A DNA stretch of 35,411 bases from Verrucomicrobiota bacterium (GTDB lineage Bacteria; Verrucomicrobiota; Kiritimatiellia; UBA8416; JABMPJ01). The stretch spans positions 1 to 35,411 of the forward strand of contig JABGQM010000029.1 in the NCBI GenBank assembly GCA_018648805.1. Reading direction: 5' to 3'. Positions 16,261 through 24,185 of the stretch are shown here, piece after piece. Made by a program: the position numbers and the translations under genes. Every line of letters starts with the position of its first letter. The first letter of the stretch is position 1. The notes under the pieces were generated by a model. That model had not been told where the DNA came from and did not search any database. It saw nothing but the letters and a program-made list of their open reading frames with translations.

Positions 16261-17751
16261 TTACTCGGCCTCGAGCGCTGCGGTCGCGTCTTCGAAGCAT
16301 TCAATCGCAATATCCAAAAGCAGCGCGGAGTATTTCTTGTTGTGAACGCCCCCGCCTGCGTTGACGATCTTAAGATTCGCCCGTCCATCTCTGATCAAAG
16401 TCTCGGCCTTTTCCAGTGTCTCTGCAGGCAGTTTGCCGCGTGCCTGCGCAAGCGCTTCAGTCGCCTCGGCCTCATACTCGAGCGTTTCTTCAAGAAACTC
16501 CGCCACATCGCTTTTCCACTTCTCGATAAGCAGGCCTTCCTTCGGCGAGTGGCAGTTGATGCAGACGCTGGCTGTCGCGAGCTTCTTCGGCCGACCCTTA
16601 GCATCGCGGGCGTCCACAATATGGCAGGCCAAACAGCCCATCCCGACATCGTGGTGTTTGATCGGCATGGGCTTCTCTGTCCCTCGCCCGCCCGTTCCGG
16701 AAATCAGCAGCCGCTTGTTGTGATGCGGCGTGGCATGACAGGCCTTGCAGTCGCTCAGGGCGGCGTCAAAATGATCAAAGCCTTCGGGGGCCTCGCCATG
16801 CTCGATGACCTCGTGACAGCTGAAACAGTGGGCGGTCTGTGCGGCGACATGCTTCTCGTGCATCAGCTCCGCATCGTCACGGTCCTTCATGATTACCGGG
16901 TCGTCCTCATGACATTCGAGGCAGTGTTGCTCGCTCACGAGGCCGGTGCCCCTGACATGGTGCAGATGGCAGCTGGCGCAGGCAACCCCCCGTTCCTCAA
17001 GCATCTTATGCGTAATGAGCTCTTCGCCGCCGGATGCATCATCCCTGAAAGGCTTCTCCGGCAGGACGTGACACACTGTGCATTGGGACTGCTTCTCGTT
17101 GAGCGCCACATTCTTGAAATGACACAGATTGCATCCCTTCTGGCTCACCTCCATGTGATGATCGGCCGTCTCGTGACGGTGACAGATGCTGCAGTGCCTC
17201 TCCTGGCCCTCCATCCAGTTGCCCTCGAAGAAATGGGTCTTATGAACAAAGGGCACCGTCTCGCTTGTACCGTCTTCGCGCTCGTATGAAACGAACTCAA
17301 GCTTGTTGGTGATCCACTGCCCGTCTTCCGATCCTTCATCGATCGGATGACACAGAATACAGCTCTCATCGTTGACGAGCGATACCTTCTGGACCGTCTT
17401 CGCAGTCGTGCCCAGATAGGAGAACAGCTGTCCGAGTCCTTTAAACTTGGCCTTCAGCGTATGGTGTTCACCCGGCGCATAGTGACACTGTACGCATGAC
17501 ACGCCTTCTTCGGCGTGCTCCGACGTCTCCCATGTCGCATGGTAACTATCCATGATGTGACAGCTCCCGCAGAATGACGGACGCGACGTGGCGTATTCGG
17601 CCCCGGCAACGAGGAGCACCAGGAACACCGATGCGCAAATGATGAAGAGCCACCATCTGCGACGGAGCCAGTCGAGAAAACGCAATACGGTGCGGCCCAC
17701 AGGCCCGGCGGGGTATTGTACGATCCCCTCTGCTTTGGTGCTTTTCGCCAT
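16261..17751 (-). CDS. Membrane-anchored dodecaheme c-type cytochrome with NapC/NirT-like N-terminus
   Basis: A 496-residue protein with one N-terminal membrane helix (about residues 33-52) and twelve CXXCH motifs: CGSCH, CVQCH, CILCH, CSICH, CNLCH, CTVCH, CASCH, CLECH, CFSCH, CKACH, CLACH and CINCH. The region after the helix (RPSFCGSCHIMDSYHATW...GVSCVQCHYAPG) is NapC/NirT/NrfH-like, the family that oxidises membrane quinol. The last 90 residues are heme-free and helical, ending with GGGVHNKKYSALLLDIA, a motif also seen in multiheme reductases. It starts one base after the receiver-protein stop and is followed by arrA. It probably replaces CymA or ArrC as quinol-to-ArrAB electron carrier. 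A catalytic role is not excluded. Confidence 0.9.
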   Translation of the reverse strand: MAKSTKAEGIVQYPAGPVGRTVLRFLDWLRRRWWLFIICASVFLVLLVAGAEYATSRPSFCGSCHIMDSYHATWETSEHAEEGVSCVQCHYAPGEHHTLKAKFKGLGQLFSYLGTTAKTVQKVSLVNDESCILCHPIDEGSEDGQWITNKLEFVSYEREDGTSETVPFVHKTHFFEGNWMEGQERHCSICHRHETADHHMEVSQKGCNLCHFKNVALNEKQSQCTVCHVLPEKPFRDDASGGEELITHKMLEERGVACASCHLHHVRGTGLVSEQHCLECHEDDPVIMKDRDDAELMHEKHVAAQTAHCFSCHEVIEHGEAPEGFDHFDAALSDCKACHATPHHNKRLLISGTGGRGTEKPMPIKHHDVGMGCLACHIVDARDAKGRPKKLATASVCINCHSPKEGLLIEKWKSDVAEFLEETLEYEAEATEALAQARGKLPAETLEKAETLIRDGRANLKIVNAGGGVHNKKYSALLLDIAIECFEDATAALEAE

Positions 17752-17752
17752 A

Positions 17753-18238
17753 TCAGCTTGCCATTCTTTCTTCCGTCACCGGGCAGCTCACGCCATCGGC
17801 CATCGTTTCATGCCGGTGCAGCCACCGGCTCCAGTGACCAAGGCGGCTGGTGTGCACGGACGTCACGCCCCCCATGCCTGGCTTGTCGCTGGGCGAAGGC
17901 CCGATGGCCGACCGCACCCAATCCATCAAACGCTCGGCGGCAACATTGCTGTCACTCACTACGATCACCCGTATGCTCCGCGTCGCAGGGTCCTTCCACA
18001 ACGCGTCAACGATTCGGTCGCCCTCCAATTCGGCGGGTTCCATAATGTCCACGACAATCAGATCCGGCTTCACGCTCCTGGCCGTTTGCAGGGCCTCTGC
18101 GCCGCACGTCGCCGCAAGCACCGGATACTCCGAACCGATCACGCGGCATGTCGATGCCCGCCATGTCGGATCGCCATCCACAACCAGTACCGTTCGCGGC
18201 CTGGGTCCCAAGGGCAGGTAGTCGCTGTGGTTGTTCAT
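17753..18238 (-). CDS. Degenerate response-regulator receiver domain protein
   Basis: A 161-residue CheY-like protein. Visible receiver elements are beta-1 TVLVVDGD (acidic D21 and D23), the phosphoacceptor D64 in DLIVVDIMEP, and the beta-4 serine in RVIVVSDSN. The fifth strand with its conserved Lys-Pro is not recognisable; the chain instead runs into a polar C-terminal tail ending TEERMAS. No output domain is present. It is the first gene of the reductase operon, ending one base before the cytochrome start (TGA-t-ATG), so it is co-transcribed. It may fine-tune the nearby kinase or be a decayed regulator. No clear ribosome site precedes its ATG. Confidence 0.7.
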   Translation of the reverse strand: MNNHSDYLPLGPRPRTVLVVDGDPTWRASTCRVIGSEYPVLAATCGAEALQTARSVKPDLIVVDIMEPAELEGDRIVDALWKDPATRSIRVIVVSDSNVAAERLMDWVRSAIGPSPSDKPGMGGVTSVHTSRLGHWSRWLHRHETMADGVSCPVTEERMAS

Positions 18239-18349
18239 GCTTTATGAGTTGATAGGCGGGTGACAACACCCTGTCTTAAGATGACTCAGTGTCGCATGGA
18301 CGTGGCAAGCCCGCATCCGCTCGAAGTGCCGATCTTTTGCAGAAAGCGT

Positions 18350-18378
18350 CTCCGTATAAAGTACGTAGACATACGGAG
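18350..18378. promoter_or_regulatory. Palindromic operator-like site between arrR-like and reductase operons
   Basis: Perfect 8-bp arms CTCCGTAT (18350-18357) and ATACGGAG (18371-18378) flank a 13-nt spacer holding TACGTA near the dyad centre. A wider pair, GCGTCT (18346-18351) and AGACGC (18394-18399), surrounds it. It lies 35 nt past the response-regulator stop and 112 nt before the first reductase-operon gene. It could be the regulator's binding site for that operon or a terminator for the sensor operon; no U-run favours the former. Confidence 0.5.
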
Positions 18379-18412
18379 GTGCATGGGGAGGCAGACGCTA
18401 GTACGGACCGAC

Positions 18413-19072
18413 CTACTGCGACGGCGTGAACAGTCCGTTGCGCATGGCGAAGGTAACAAGCTCCGCCCGGCTGGTGATGTGTAGCTTGCCCATGATGTGC
18501 TGCCGGTGGGTTTGAACCGTCCGCACAGAGATACTCAGCAACGTGGCGATCTCGCTGTTCGTGTGCCCGTGAGCGAGGAACCGACAGACTTCTCGCTCCC
18601 GCGAGGTGAGGGCGGTCAACCCGGAATCAAGGGGGGCCTTACGCGGGGTGCCCGCAAACGCTGAGACGGCATCCTCAATGACCGCCGGGTCCCAGTAGGC
18701 ACCGCCGTCCTTCACGCGGTGAATGGCTTCGAGCAGTTCGTCGCCCGTCGACCTTTTGAGCACGAACCCTTTTACGCCCAGACGTATCATGTCCTGCGCG
18801 TAGTACTCCTCCTGGTGCATCGTGAGGACGATAATCAGGAGCTCGGGAAAGCGCTTCAGCGCACGCCGCGCCACAACGGTGCCGGGAATATCCGGCAGGC
18901 TGATGTCGAGAAGAAGGAGCTCGGGGCGGCAGGCCGCCAACTGATCCAGCGTGGCTTCCCCGGTGCCGGCTTCGCCAACGATGCTCATGTCGGGCTGCTG
19001 CTCGAGGAAGATGCGCATCGCCTTTCTGAACATGGCATGGTCGTCTGTGAGGAATAGGCGTATGGGTTTCAT
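18413..19072 (-). CDS. NarL/FixJ-type response regulator (ArrR-like)
   Basis: A 219-residue two-component regulator. The receiver domain (1-120) has the acidic pair D10-D11, phosphoacceptor D56 in LLLLDISLPD, and the conserved lysine in VKGFVLKRS. The C-terminal LuxR-type helix-turn-helix is LTSREREVCRFLAHGHTNSEIATLLSI followed by SVRTVQTHRQHIMGKL. Its ATG overlaps the kinase stop as ATGA, implying coupled translation with its partner. Position next to an ArrA locus parallels ArrR and AioR/ArxR, although some of those are sigma-54-type activators; this one is not. Its likely target is the reductase operon immediately downstream. Confidence 0.92.
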   Translation of the reverse strand: MKPIRLFLTDDHAMFRKAMRIFLEQQPDMSIVGEAGTGEATLDQLAACRPELLLLDISLPDIPGTVVARRALKRFPELLIIVLTMHQEEYYAQDMIRLGVKGFVLKRSTGDELLEAIHRVKDGGAYWDPAVIEDAVSAFAGTPRKAPLDSGLTALTSREREVCRFLAHGHTNSEIATLLSISVRTVQTHRQHIMGKLHITSRAELVTFAMRNGLFTPSQ

Positions 19073-20514
19073 GCCTGGTTCTCCATCTCACGTTGCACCG
19101 GTACTCGCGCCCGTACAATGGCACCATCGCCGGTATCGGACGTGATGTCCAGCGTGCCGCCCACAAGCGAGCATCGTTCATTCATGCTCAACAAGCCCAT
19201 CCCCCGGCCGGGCGCCATCTGATCGGGACAGAAGCCGCTTCCGTCGTCTTCGACAAGGAGCGTGGCGTGCTCCGGGTCGATCAATAGGATCACGCTGATA
19301 TGCGATGGATGGGCATGCCTGAGCGCGTTGGAGATGGCTTCCTGGGCAATGCGGTACAGCGCAATCTCGGTGGCTTCGGGGAGACGCCGACAGCCGTCCG
19401 GGCAGTTGGTTTCGTATTCAATCCGCACACTATGCCGCGCCGCGGTGTCCTTGACGTAGGTCCGCAAAGCCGAATCCAGGCCGTAGTCGTCCAAAATGGA
19501 AGGATGCATGCCCTTGCTGACCTGCCGTACCTCTTCTATGAGGTCTTCAATCCGCTCCTGAGCGCCCTGGGCGGATTCCCCAGGATGGGCTCCGCTGCTC
19601 TGTGATTTCATGTCGACCAGTAGGGCCAGAAGGGACTGGCCGATCTGGTCGTGCAGTTCGCGGGATATGCTCTTCCGCTCCTGCTCCTGTGCGGTGATAA
19701 TCCGGCGGACGAGGGCTGCCCGTGCCTTCTCTTTCTGCATGATGGTCTTGTCATTCTGAGCCAGCGTTTCGGCCATGTCGTTGAACGCCGCAGCCAGGCT
19801 CCCTATTTCGTCTGCCGCGAATACGGTCGCCCGGGCATCCAGGTTATGTTGCCGCACCTGCTGCACCGCGTCATTGAGATGACGAACCGGATGTGTGATC
19901 GCCAGCGACAGGAGCAGGGCCAAACCGATGCCAAGCGCGGCGCAAATCGCCAGGCTGGCGAGAATCGTGTTGCGCAGTGTGGCCAACTCCTCCGCAATGC
20001 CTCTGTTGCTCCATCCCAGCTGCACGTATCCCGCATGTCCATTCATCACGGGGCGCGACGCTTCAAACACGAGACCCGCTTCGCCCGCATCCATCACGCG
20101 GAAGGCCTCGGCGGGGAACGAAAGGAATGCGGGTGGCTCACGAAGCGCCTCGGGAACGGAGCCTACAAATGTATGTGTGAGAACATCGCCATCCGGGTCA
20201 CGGACCACGATGTACACGATGTCCGTGTTTCGTTCGGTGGTCTTCGCCAGGATCTGCCGGACGGCCACAACGTCATGCACGACGAGCGGACGGGTCAGGT
20301 AGTCGGCGAGCGACTCGGCTTCGCCAATGGTTCGTTCTGTCAGGTCTGCGTTCAGGCTGGCGCGAAGGGTGTCACGCGTCCGTACAGACGTGATGACCCC
20401 GAAACAGCCCGCCACCACAGCCCCTATACCCACCATCTTTACGAGGATCGGAACGGACAAGACGGCCCACGCAACCCGTGCGGCCCACTCCTTCTGTGTG
20501 TCGGCACGGCTCAT
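19069..20514 (-). CDS. HisKA_3-type sensor histidine kinase (ArrS-like)
   Basis: A 481-residue membrane sensor kinase. The first helix is at about 13-42, the periplasmic sensor region 45-180, the second helix 183-207, and a HAMP domain 207-260. The dimerisation helix carries the phospho-histidine H288 in RKSISRELHDQIGQSL, a HisKA_3 motif pairing with NarL-type regulators. The ATPase domain has EAISNALRHAH, VEDDGSGF and GRGMGLLSMNERC. The ATG ending at 20514 forms an ATGA overlap with the upstream binding-protein stop; a GTG five codons upstream is the alternative. The periplasmic domain probably receives the signal from the PhnD-like protein, as AioX does with AioS, which is inference. Confidence 0.92.
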   Translation of the reverse strand: MSRADTQKEWAARVAWAVLSVPILVKMVGIGAVVAGCFGVITSVRTRDTLRASLNADLTERTIGEAESLADYLTRPLVVHDVVAVRQILAKTTERNTDIVYIVVRDPDGDVLTHTFVGSVPEALREPPAFLSFPAEAFRVMDAGEAGLVFEASRPVMNGHAGYVQLGWSNRGIAEELATLRNTILASLAICAALGIGLALLLSLAITHPVRHLNDAVQQVRQHNLDARATVFAADEIGSLAAAFNDMAETLAQNDKTIMQKEKARAALVRRIITAQEQERKSISRELHDQIGQSLLALLVDMKSQSSGAHPGESAQGAQERIEDLIEEVRQVSKGMHPSILDDYGLDSALRTYVKDTAARHSVRIEYETNCPDGCRRLPEATEIALYRIAQEAISNALRHAHPSHISVILLIDPEHATLLVEDDGSGFCPDQMAPGRGMGLLSMNERCSLVGGTLDITSDTGDGAIVRARVPVQREMENQA

Positions 20515-21506
20515 GGATGGCTTGTCCACGAAACGTGCAGGTCGCGGACACTGTCATAGTCCTCGTCTTGCGGAGCAAAGAACCGATCAAACCCCAGTGA
20601 TTTCAGGATGCGCTGGCCCGCCTTCTCTGTGTGCATAGTGAGCAAGACCTGCTGCATCCGGGCAAACTGATCCGGCGGTAGATCAGCCGGAACCACCAGG
20701 GGGGGCATCCCAAATGGGGGTGAGCGGTGGATAACCTTCAACTCGGCTTTGAGCGAAGGCTGCATGTTCAGCATGTGCTCGTAGACGATACTGTCAACCG
20801 CCGCCGCGTCAACAACGCCTGACTTGACCGCGAAGACGGAGCGATCGTGACTCCCGCTGATGATGTGCTTGCCGAAGAAACCCTCCGCATCAATCCCTTG
20901 TCGCTTCAGGGCCACCACCGGGTACAGCCAACCGGAGGTGGACAGGACATCACACGAGGCGAAGCGCCGGTCCTTCAAGCCCGATAGCGCCACAACCTTG
21001 CTTGTGGCAGGCACAATGATCAACGAGTGATAGACACGCTGGCCATCGATTTCGGGTGCGGCCAGAAGCCGCACGTCGAATCCCGCCTGGGCGAGCACAT
21101 ACGAATAGGTACATACCATCGCCACGTCACATTGACGCATGCGAATGAGATCGTTGACTTCAGAGTAGTTCTTGCCGCGCAGCAGGACGGGTTTCATGCC
21201 CACGCTGTCGGCAATGCAGGCGATCAGATCCGCATACAGTTCGAGGGAAGCTTCCGGCGAGATCACTGGCGCGATGGCAACACGCAGCACAGAGGTGGCC
21301 GCGGGAGGCGGCGGGGACACGTTCTCAAGGGCCTCGACGCACGGCTGCAAATCCACTGTCGCTTCAGGCGAGAATCGAATCCGGCCGCGATCGAGAAGGG
21401 TGAATGCCGTAACCGCGATGGCCAGCCCCAGCGCCGTGCAAGCCAGGATCAAACAGACCCGTGCAGAGCGCCCGTCGTCCGCGGACGTTTTGTCGCCCCG
21501 GCTCAT
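20511..21506 (-). CDS. PhnD-family periplasmic oxyanion-binding sensor protein (ArrX/AioX-like)
   Basis: A 331-residue PhnD/phosphonate-binding-type protein with an N-terminal membrane segment (about residues 15-37, VCLILACTALGLAIAVTAF), so anchored or exported to the periplasm. Family stretches include LRVAIAPVISPEASLELYADL, DVAMVCTYSYVLAQAGFDVRLLAAP, YHSLIIVPATS, and SGSHDRSVFAVKSGVVDAAAVDS. Two cysteines, C126 and C132, flank the ligand-pocket strand; AioX uses a cysteine to bind arsenite. No ABC permease or ATPase gene is present, so it serves a sensor rather than a transporter. The ATG ending at 21506 is my choice, but longer starts up to a GTG at 21569 are possible. It is the first gene of the coupled sensor operon. 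Confidence 0.83.
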   Translation of the reverse strand: MSRGDKTSADDGRSARVCLILACTALGLAIAVTAFTLLDRGRIRFSPEATVDLQPCVEALENVSPPPPAATSVLRVAIAPVISPEASLELYADLIACIADSVGMKPVLLRGKNYSEVNDLIRMRQCDVAMVCTYSYVLAQAGFDVRLLAAPEIDGQRVYHSLIIVPATSKVVALSGLKDRRFASCDVLSTSGWLYPVVALKRQGIDAEGFFGKHIISGSHDRSVFAVKSGVVDAAAVDSIVYEHMLNMQPSLKAELKVIHRSPPFGMPPLVVPADLPPDQFARMQQVLLTMHTEKAGQRILKSLGFDRFFAPQDEDYDSVRDLHVSWTSHP

Positions 21507-21581
21507 CTCCGTGACCGTGGTGCGTGTTGGATTCCGTGCAAACCGACTCCCTCGCTCAGAACAGCCCACTTTCCTTCTTGA

Positions 21582-21638
21582 TCTCTAATGATGACCAATC
21601 TACTCTTCTTTTGGCCAGAATGCAAATGATCCCTCGGC
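21582..21638 (-). promoter_or_regulatory. Duplicated promoter-like element between the divergent operons (copy 2)
   Basis: Ungapped match to 9309-9365. Read leftward it offers TTTGCA (21621-21626), an 18-nt spacer and TAGATT (21597-21602), placing a start near 21590, about 85 nt before the binding-protein ATG. It lies within the roughly 210-nt divergent region, so any bound regulator could also affect the rightward Rieske/cytochrome b operon starting at 21721. Confidence 0.58.
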
Positions 21639-21720
21639 CTGGAGAGCGAGTCGGCCCTATGGGCTGAACATACACAACAAGCAGATTCCGGGACCGTTCG
21701 AATCTAGAAGGTACCACACA

Positions 21721-23685
21721 GTGGTGGATGTGCAGACAGACAAGTTGGAATGTGGTGCTCCGGCGACACCCTTTAAGCTTCGTATACCGGACGTGGATTA
21801 CTGGCGCGAGAATGTCCCCTGCCAGTCAGCCTGCCCCGTCCAAACCGATGCACGTGGCTATGTTCGCGCCATTGCGGCGGGTGAATTCGAGGAAGCCTAC
21901 CTGATCGCGCGTGGCCCCAACCCGCTCGCGTCAATCTGTGGTCGGGTCTGTGCCGCGCCCTGTGAGATGGCCTGTCGGCGTGGTGCGATTGATGACCCCA
22001 TCTCCATTCGAGCACTCAAACGTTTTGTCACCTCCTCCTATGGCGCTGAGGCCACACCGCCTGAGGCGCTGCACAGCTACCTCGAAACACAGCTGCGTGA
22101 ACGGCAATGCGAAGGCAGAGAAGAGCTACGCCACTTCATGGACCTGAAGGGTCTCGCTACCGGGGATGGCGCCCCCCCCAGTGTGGCCATTGTCGGGGCC
22201 GGTCCCGCCGGATTGGCCTGCGCACACGACCTGGCCCTGTTCGGATTTCGCCCCGTCATCTATGAACTGGAGGACCGCGCGGCCGGTATGCTCTATGTCG
22301 GGGTACCGGAGTACCGCCTGCCGCGCGATTTGATCGCGGCCGAAGTCGCCTCGATTGAGGCCATGGGCGTTGAGATCAAGTGCAATGTCACCGTGGGAAC
22401 CGACATCACGATAGATGAGCTTCGTGAGCAACACGCGGCCGTCGTCCTCTCCGTGGGGGCCAAGAAGAGCCGCGCCCTGCCGATTCCCGGGGTTGAGGGA
22501 CCTAGCGTTTTGCCGGGCATCGACTTCCTGCGCGATGTAGCCCTGGGACGCAGCGTCACGCTGGGCAAGAAGATCGTTGTCATCGGGGGGGGCAGCGTCT
22601 CATACGACGTGGCTCGCAGTGCCTGGCGCACGGCAGGACCCATGGACAGTGAGCTGGTGGATCCAGAGCAGACCGCCGCCCACATGGCCTATGAGGATGT
22701 AAGCAGTGTGGCCGCGCGCCAGTCCCATGGCGAGGTCCATCTCTGTTGTCTCGAGAGCCGCGCGCAGATGATGGCCGACCCGATGGATATCCGCGAGGGC
22801 GAGGAAGAGGGCATTGTGCGACACAACAGTGTAGGCCCTCAGGAGGTCCTGCGTGACGCCGACGGGAGAGTCACCGGTGTCCTGTTCGCTCCGGTCGCCT
22901 CCCTCTTCGATGCCGATGGCCGATTCAGCCCCACCTTCGACAAGGACGACACGCATGTGGTCGAGTGCGACACGGTCCTCGTGGCGATTGGTCAGGTGTG
23001 CGATCTAACCTTTCTAGAGGAGAAGCATGGCGTCGAGATTGATGGGCGCGGCTACCCCACACATGATCCCGAGTCGCTCATGACAACCGGTGACGGCATC
23101 TTTGTCTCAGGGGACCTACAGACCGGGCCGCGCCTGATTATCGATGCGGTCGCCTCCGGAAAGAAGGCGGCGCGGGGGGTCCTCACCTACGCGACAGGCA
23201 GGACCGTTGGTGCTGACACCACTGAACTGCATTTTGACATTGAAGACTACGCGCGTGAGAAGGACTACGAAACCATCCCCCGCACTGAGGTGGCTACTGT
23301 GTCCCCTACCCTACGGCGCGACATGACCCGCGTGGTGGAAACGGGGTACAGCGAGGCCAACGCCTTGCGCGAGGCTTCCCGCTGTCTCGATTGCGGGGTC
23401 AACACGATCTTCAACGGCGACCGCTGCGTGCTGTGCGGCGGCTGCGCCGATGTCTGCCCTGAGCTCTGCCTCAAACTGGTCTCGCTTGATCGCGTGGACC
23501 CGAAAGACGAGACGCTGCAGGCCTTGATCCGCAAGGTCGTGGGCGATAGCGAACCGGCCGATGCGGCCATGATCATCAAAGACGAGACCCGCTGCATCCG
23601 CTGTGGACTCTGCGCCAAGCGCTGTCCGGCGGATGCCATAACGATGGAGCGTTTCTGCTTTAAGGAGCAGGCCAAAGCGATTTGA
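21721..23685 (+). CDS. FAD-dependent NAD(P)H oxidoreductase with N- and C-terminal Fe-S clusters
   Basis: A 654-residue cytoplasmic flavoprotein related to the glutamate synthase small subunit and NfnB/SudA-type enzymes. Residues 20-115 form the helical two-cluster domain (PCQSACPVQTDARGYV and CGRVCAAPCEMACRRG). FAD is bound at VAIVGAGPAGLACAHDL (about 154), NAD(P) at KKIVVIGGGSVSYDVARS (about 285), and a second FAD contact is GIFVSGDLQTGPRLI. The C-terminus carries RCVLCGGCADVCPE and RCIRCGLCAKRCP, two [4Fe-4S] clusters. The GTG start has AGAAGG 9 nt upstream. It heads the Rieske/cytochrome b operon, so it probably links NAD(P)(H) to that complex, as known for some anammox Rieske/b complexes. 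It is not a GltB partner here. Confidence 0.9.
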   Translation: MVDVQTDKLECGAPATPFKLRIPDVDYWRENVPCQSACPVQTDARGYVRAIAAGEFEEAYLIARGPNPLASICGRVCAAPCEMACRRGAIDDPISIRALKRFVTSSYGAEATPPEALHSYLETQLRERQCEGREELRHFMDLKGLATGDGAPPSVAIVGAGPAGLACAHDLALFGFRPVIYELEDRAAGMLYVGVPEYRLPRDLIAAEVASIEAMGVEIKCNVTVGTDITIDELREQHAAVVLSVGAKKSRALPIPGVEGPSVLPGIDFLRDVALGRSVTLGKKIVVIGGGSVSYDVARSAWRTAGPMDSELVDPEQTAAHMAYEDVSSVAARQSHGEVHLCCLESRAQMMADPMDIREGEEEGIVRHNSVGPQEVLRDADGRVTGVLFAPVASLFDADGRFSPTFDKDDTHVVECDTVLVAIGQVCDLTFLEEKHGVEIDGRGYPTHDPESLMTTGDGIFVSGDLQTGPRLIIDAVASGKKAARGVLTYATGRTVGADTTELHFDIEDYAREKDYETIPRTEVATVSPTLRRDMTRVVETGYSEANALREASRCLDCGVNTIFNGDRCVLCGGCADVCPELCLKLVSLDRVDPKDETLQALIRKVVGDSEPADAAMIIKDETRCIRCGLCAKRCPADAITMERFCFKEQAKAI

Positions 23686-23705
23686 AACAGGAGGGAACCT
23701 GAGCC

Positions 23706-24185
23706 ATGACCGAGCAAGAGAGCAAAGACCAGAAATGTGATCGACGGACATTCATGACCGGCGGGGGATGGCTCACAGCACTGCTGGGCGCAGTCGGCAT
23801 GGCCGGCTTAGGCTCGGTGGCGGGGCTGAAGCCGCGCGTGCTTCCAGATCCATCCGCCCAGTTCAAGATTGGTCCCCCTCAGGATTTCCCCGTCGGGACG
23901 GTCAAGGTATTTGAAGAAGAGAAGGTCACCATCTGTCGCGACAGTGAAGGCATGTACGCCATCTCGCTGGTGTGCACGCACCTGGGTTGCATTGTCACCT
24001 ATAATGACTCTGAGCAACGCTTCGATTGCCCCTGCCACGGCTCAAAATTCACGATGCTAGGCAAAGTAACCAAGGCGCCGGCGCCGCGATCACTTGACTG
24101 GTTCAAGATCTCAACCCTACCGAGCGGGCAACTGATGGTGGATAGAAGCATCACCATCCCGCTGGGAACTAAGGTGGCGGTATGA
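23706..24185 (+). CDS. Rieske [2Fe-2S] protein of a cytochrome bc complex
   Basis: A 159-residue membrane-anchored Rieske protein that takes one electron from quinol and passes it to cytochrome c. The N-terminus has a Tat-like RR motif (CDRRTFMTGGG) and a hydrophobic segment (about 20-41) serving as anchor. Cluster ligands are C90 and H92 in CTHLGC and C108 and H111 in CPCHGS, with C95 and C110 forming the usual disulfide. The S and Y residues that raise potential in mitochondrial proteins are not clearly both present. It overlaps the cytochrome b gene as ATGA. Confidence 0.93.
   Translation: MTEQESKDQKCDRRTFMTGGGWLTALLGAVGMAGLGSVAGLKPRVLPDPSAQFKIGPPQDFPVGTVKVFEEEKVTICRDSEGMYAISLVCTHLGCIVTYNDSEQRFDCPCHGSKFTMLGKVTKAPAPRSLDWFKISTLPSGQLMVDRSITIPLGTKVAV

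Noticed and set aside
18325..18345. Sigma-54-like promoter (TGCCGAT...TTGCA) on the plus strand
   Set aside because: The spacing is one base short, the GG doublet is missing, and it would point away from the reductase operon.
21580..21595. FNR-type box (TTGATCTCTAATGAT)
   Set aside because: Only the left half fits; the right half lacks the ATCAA sequence.
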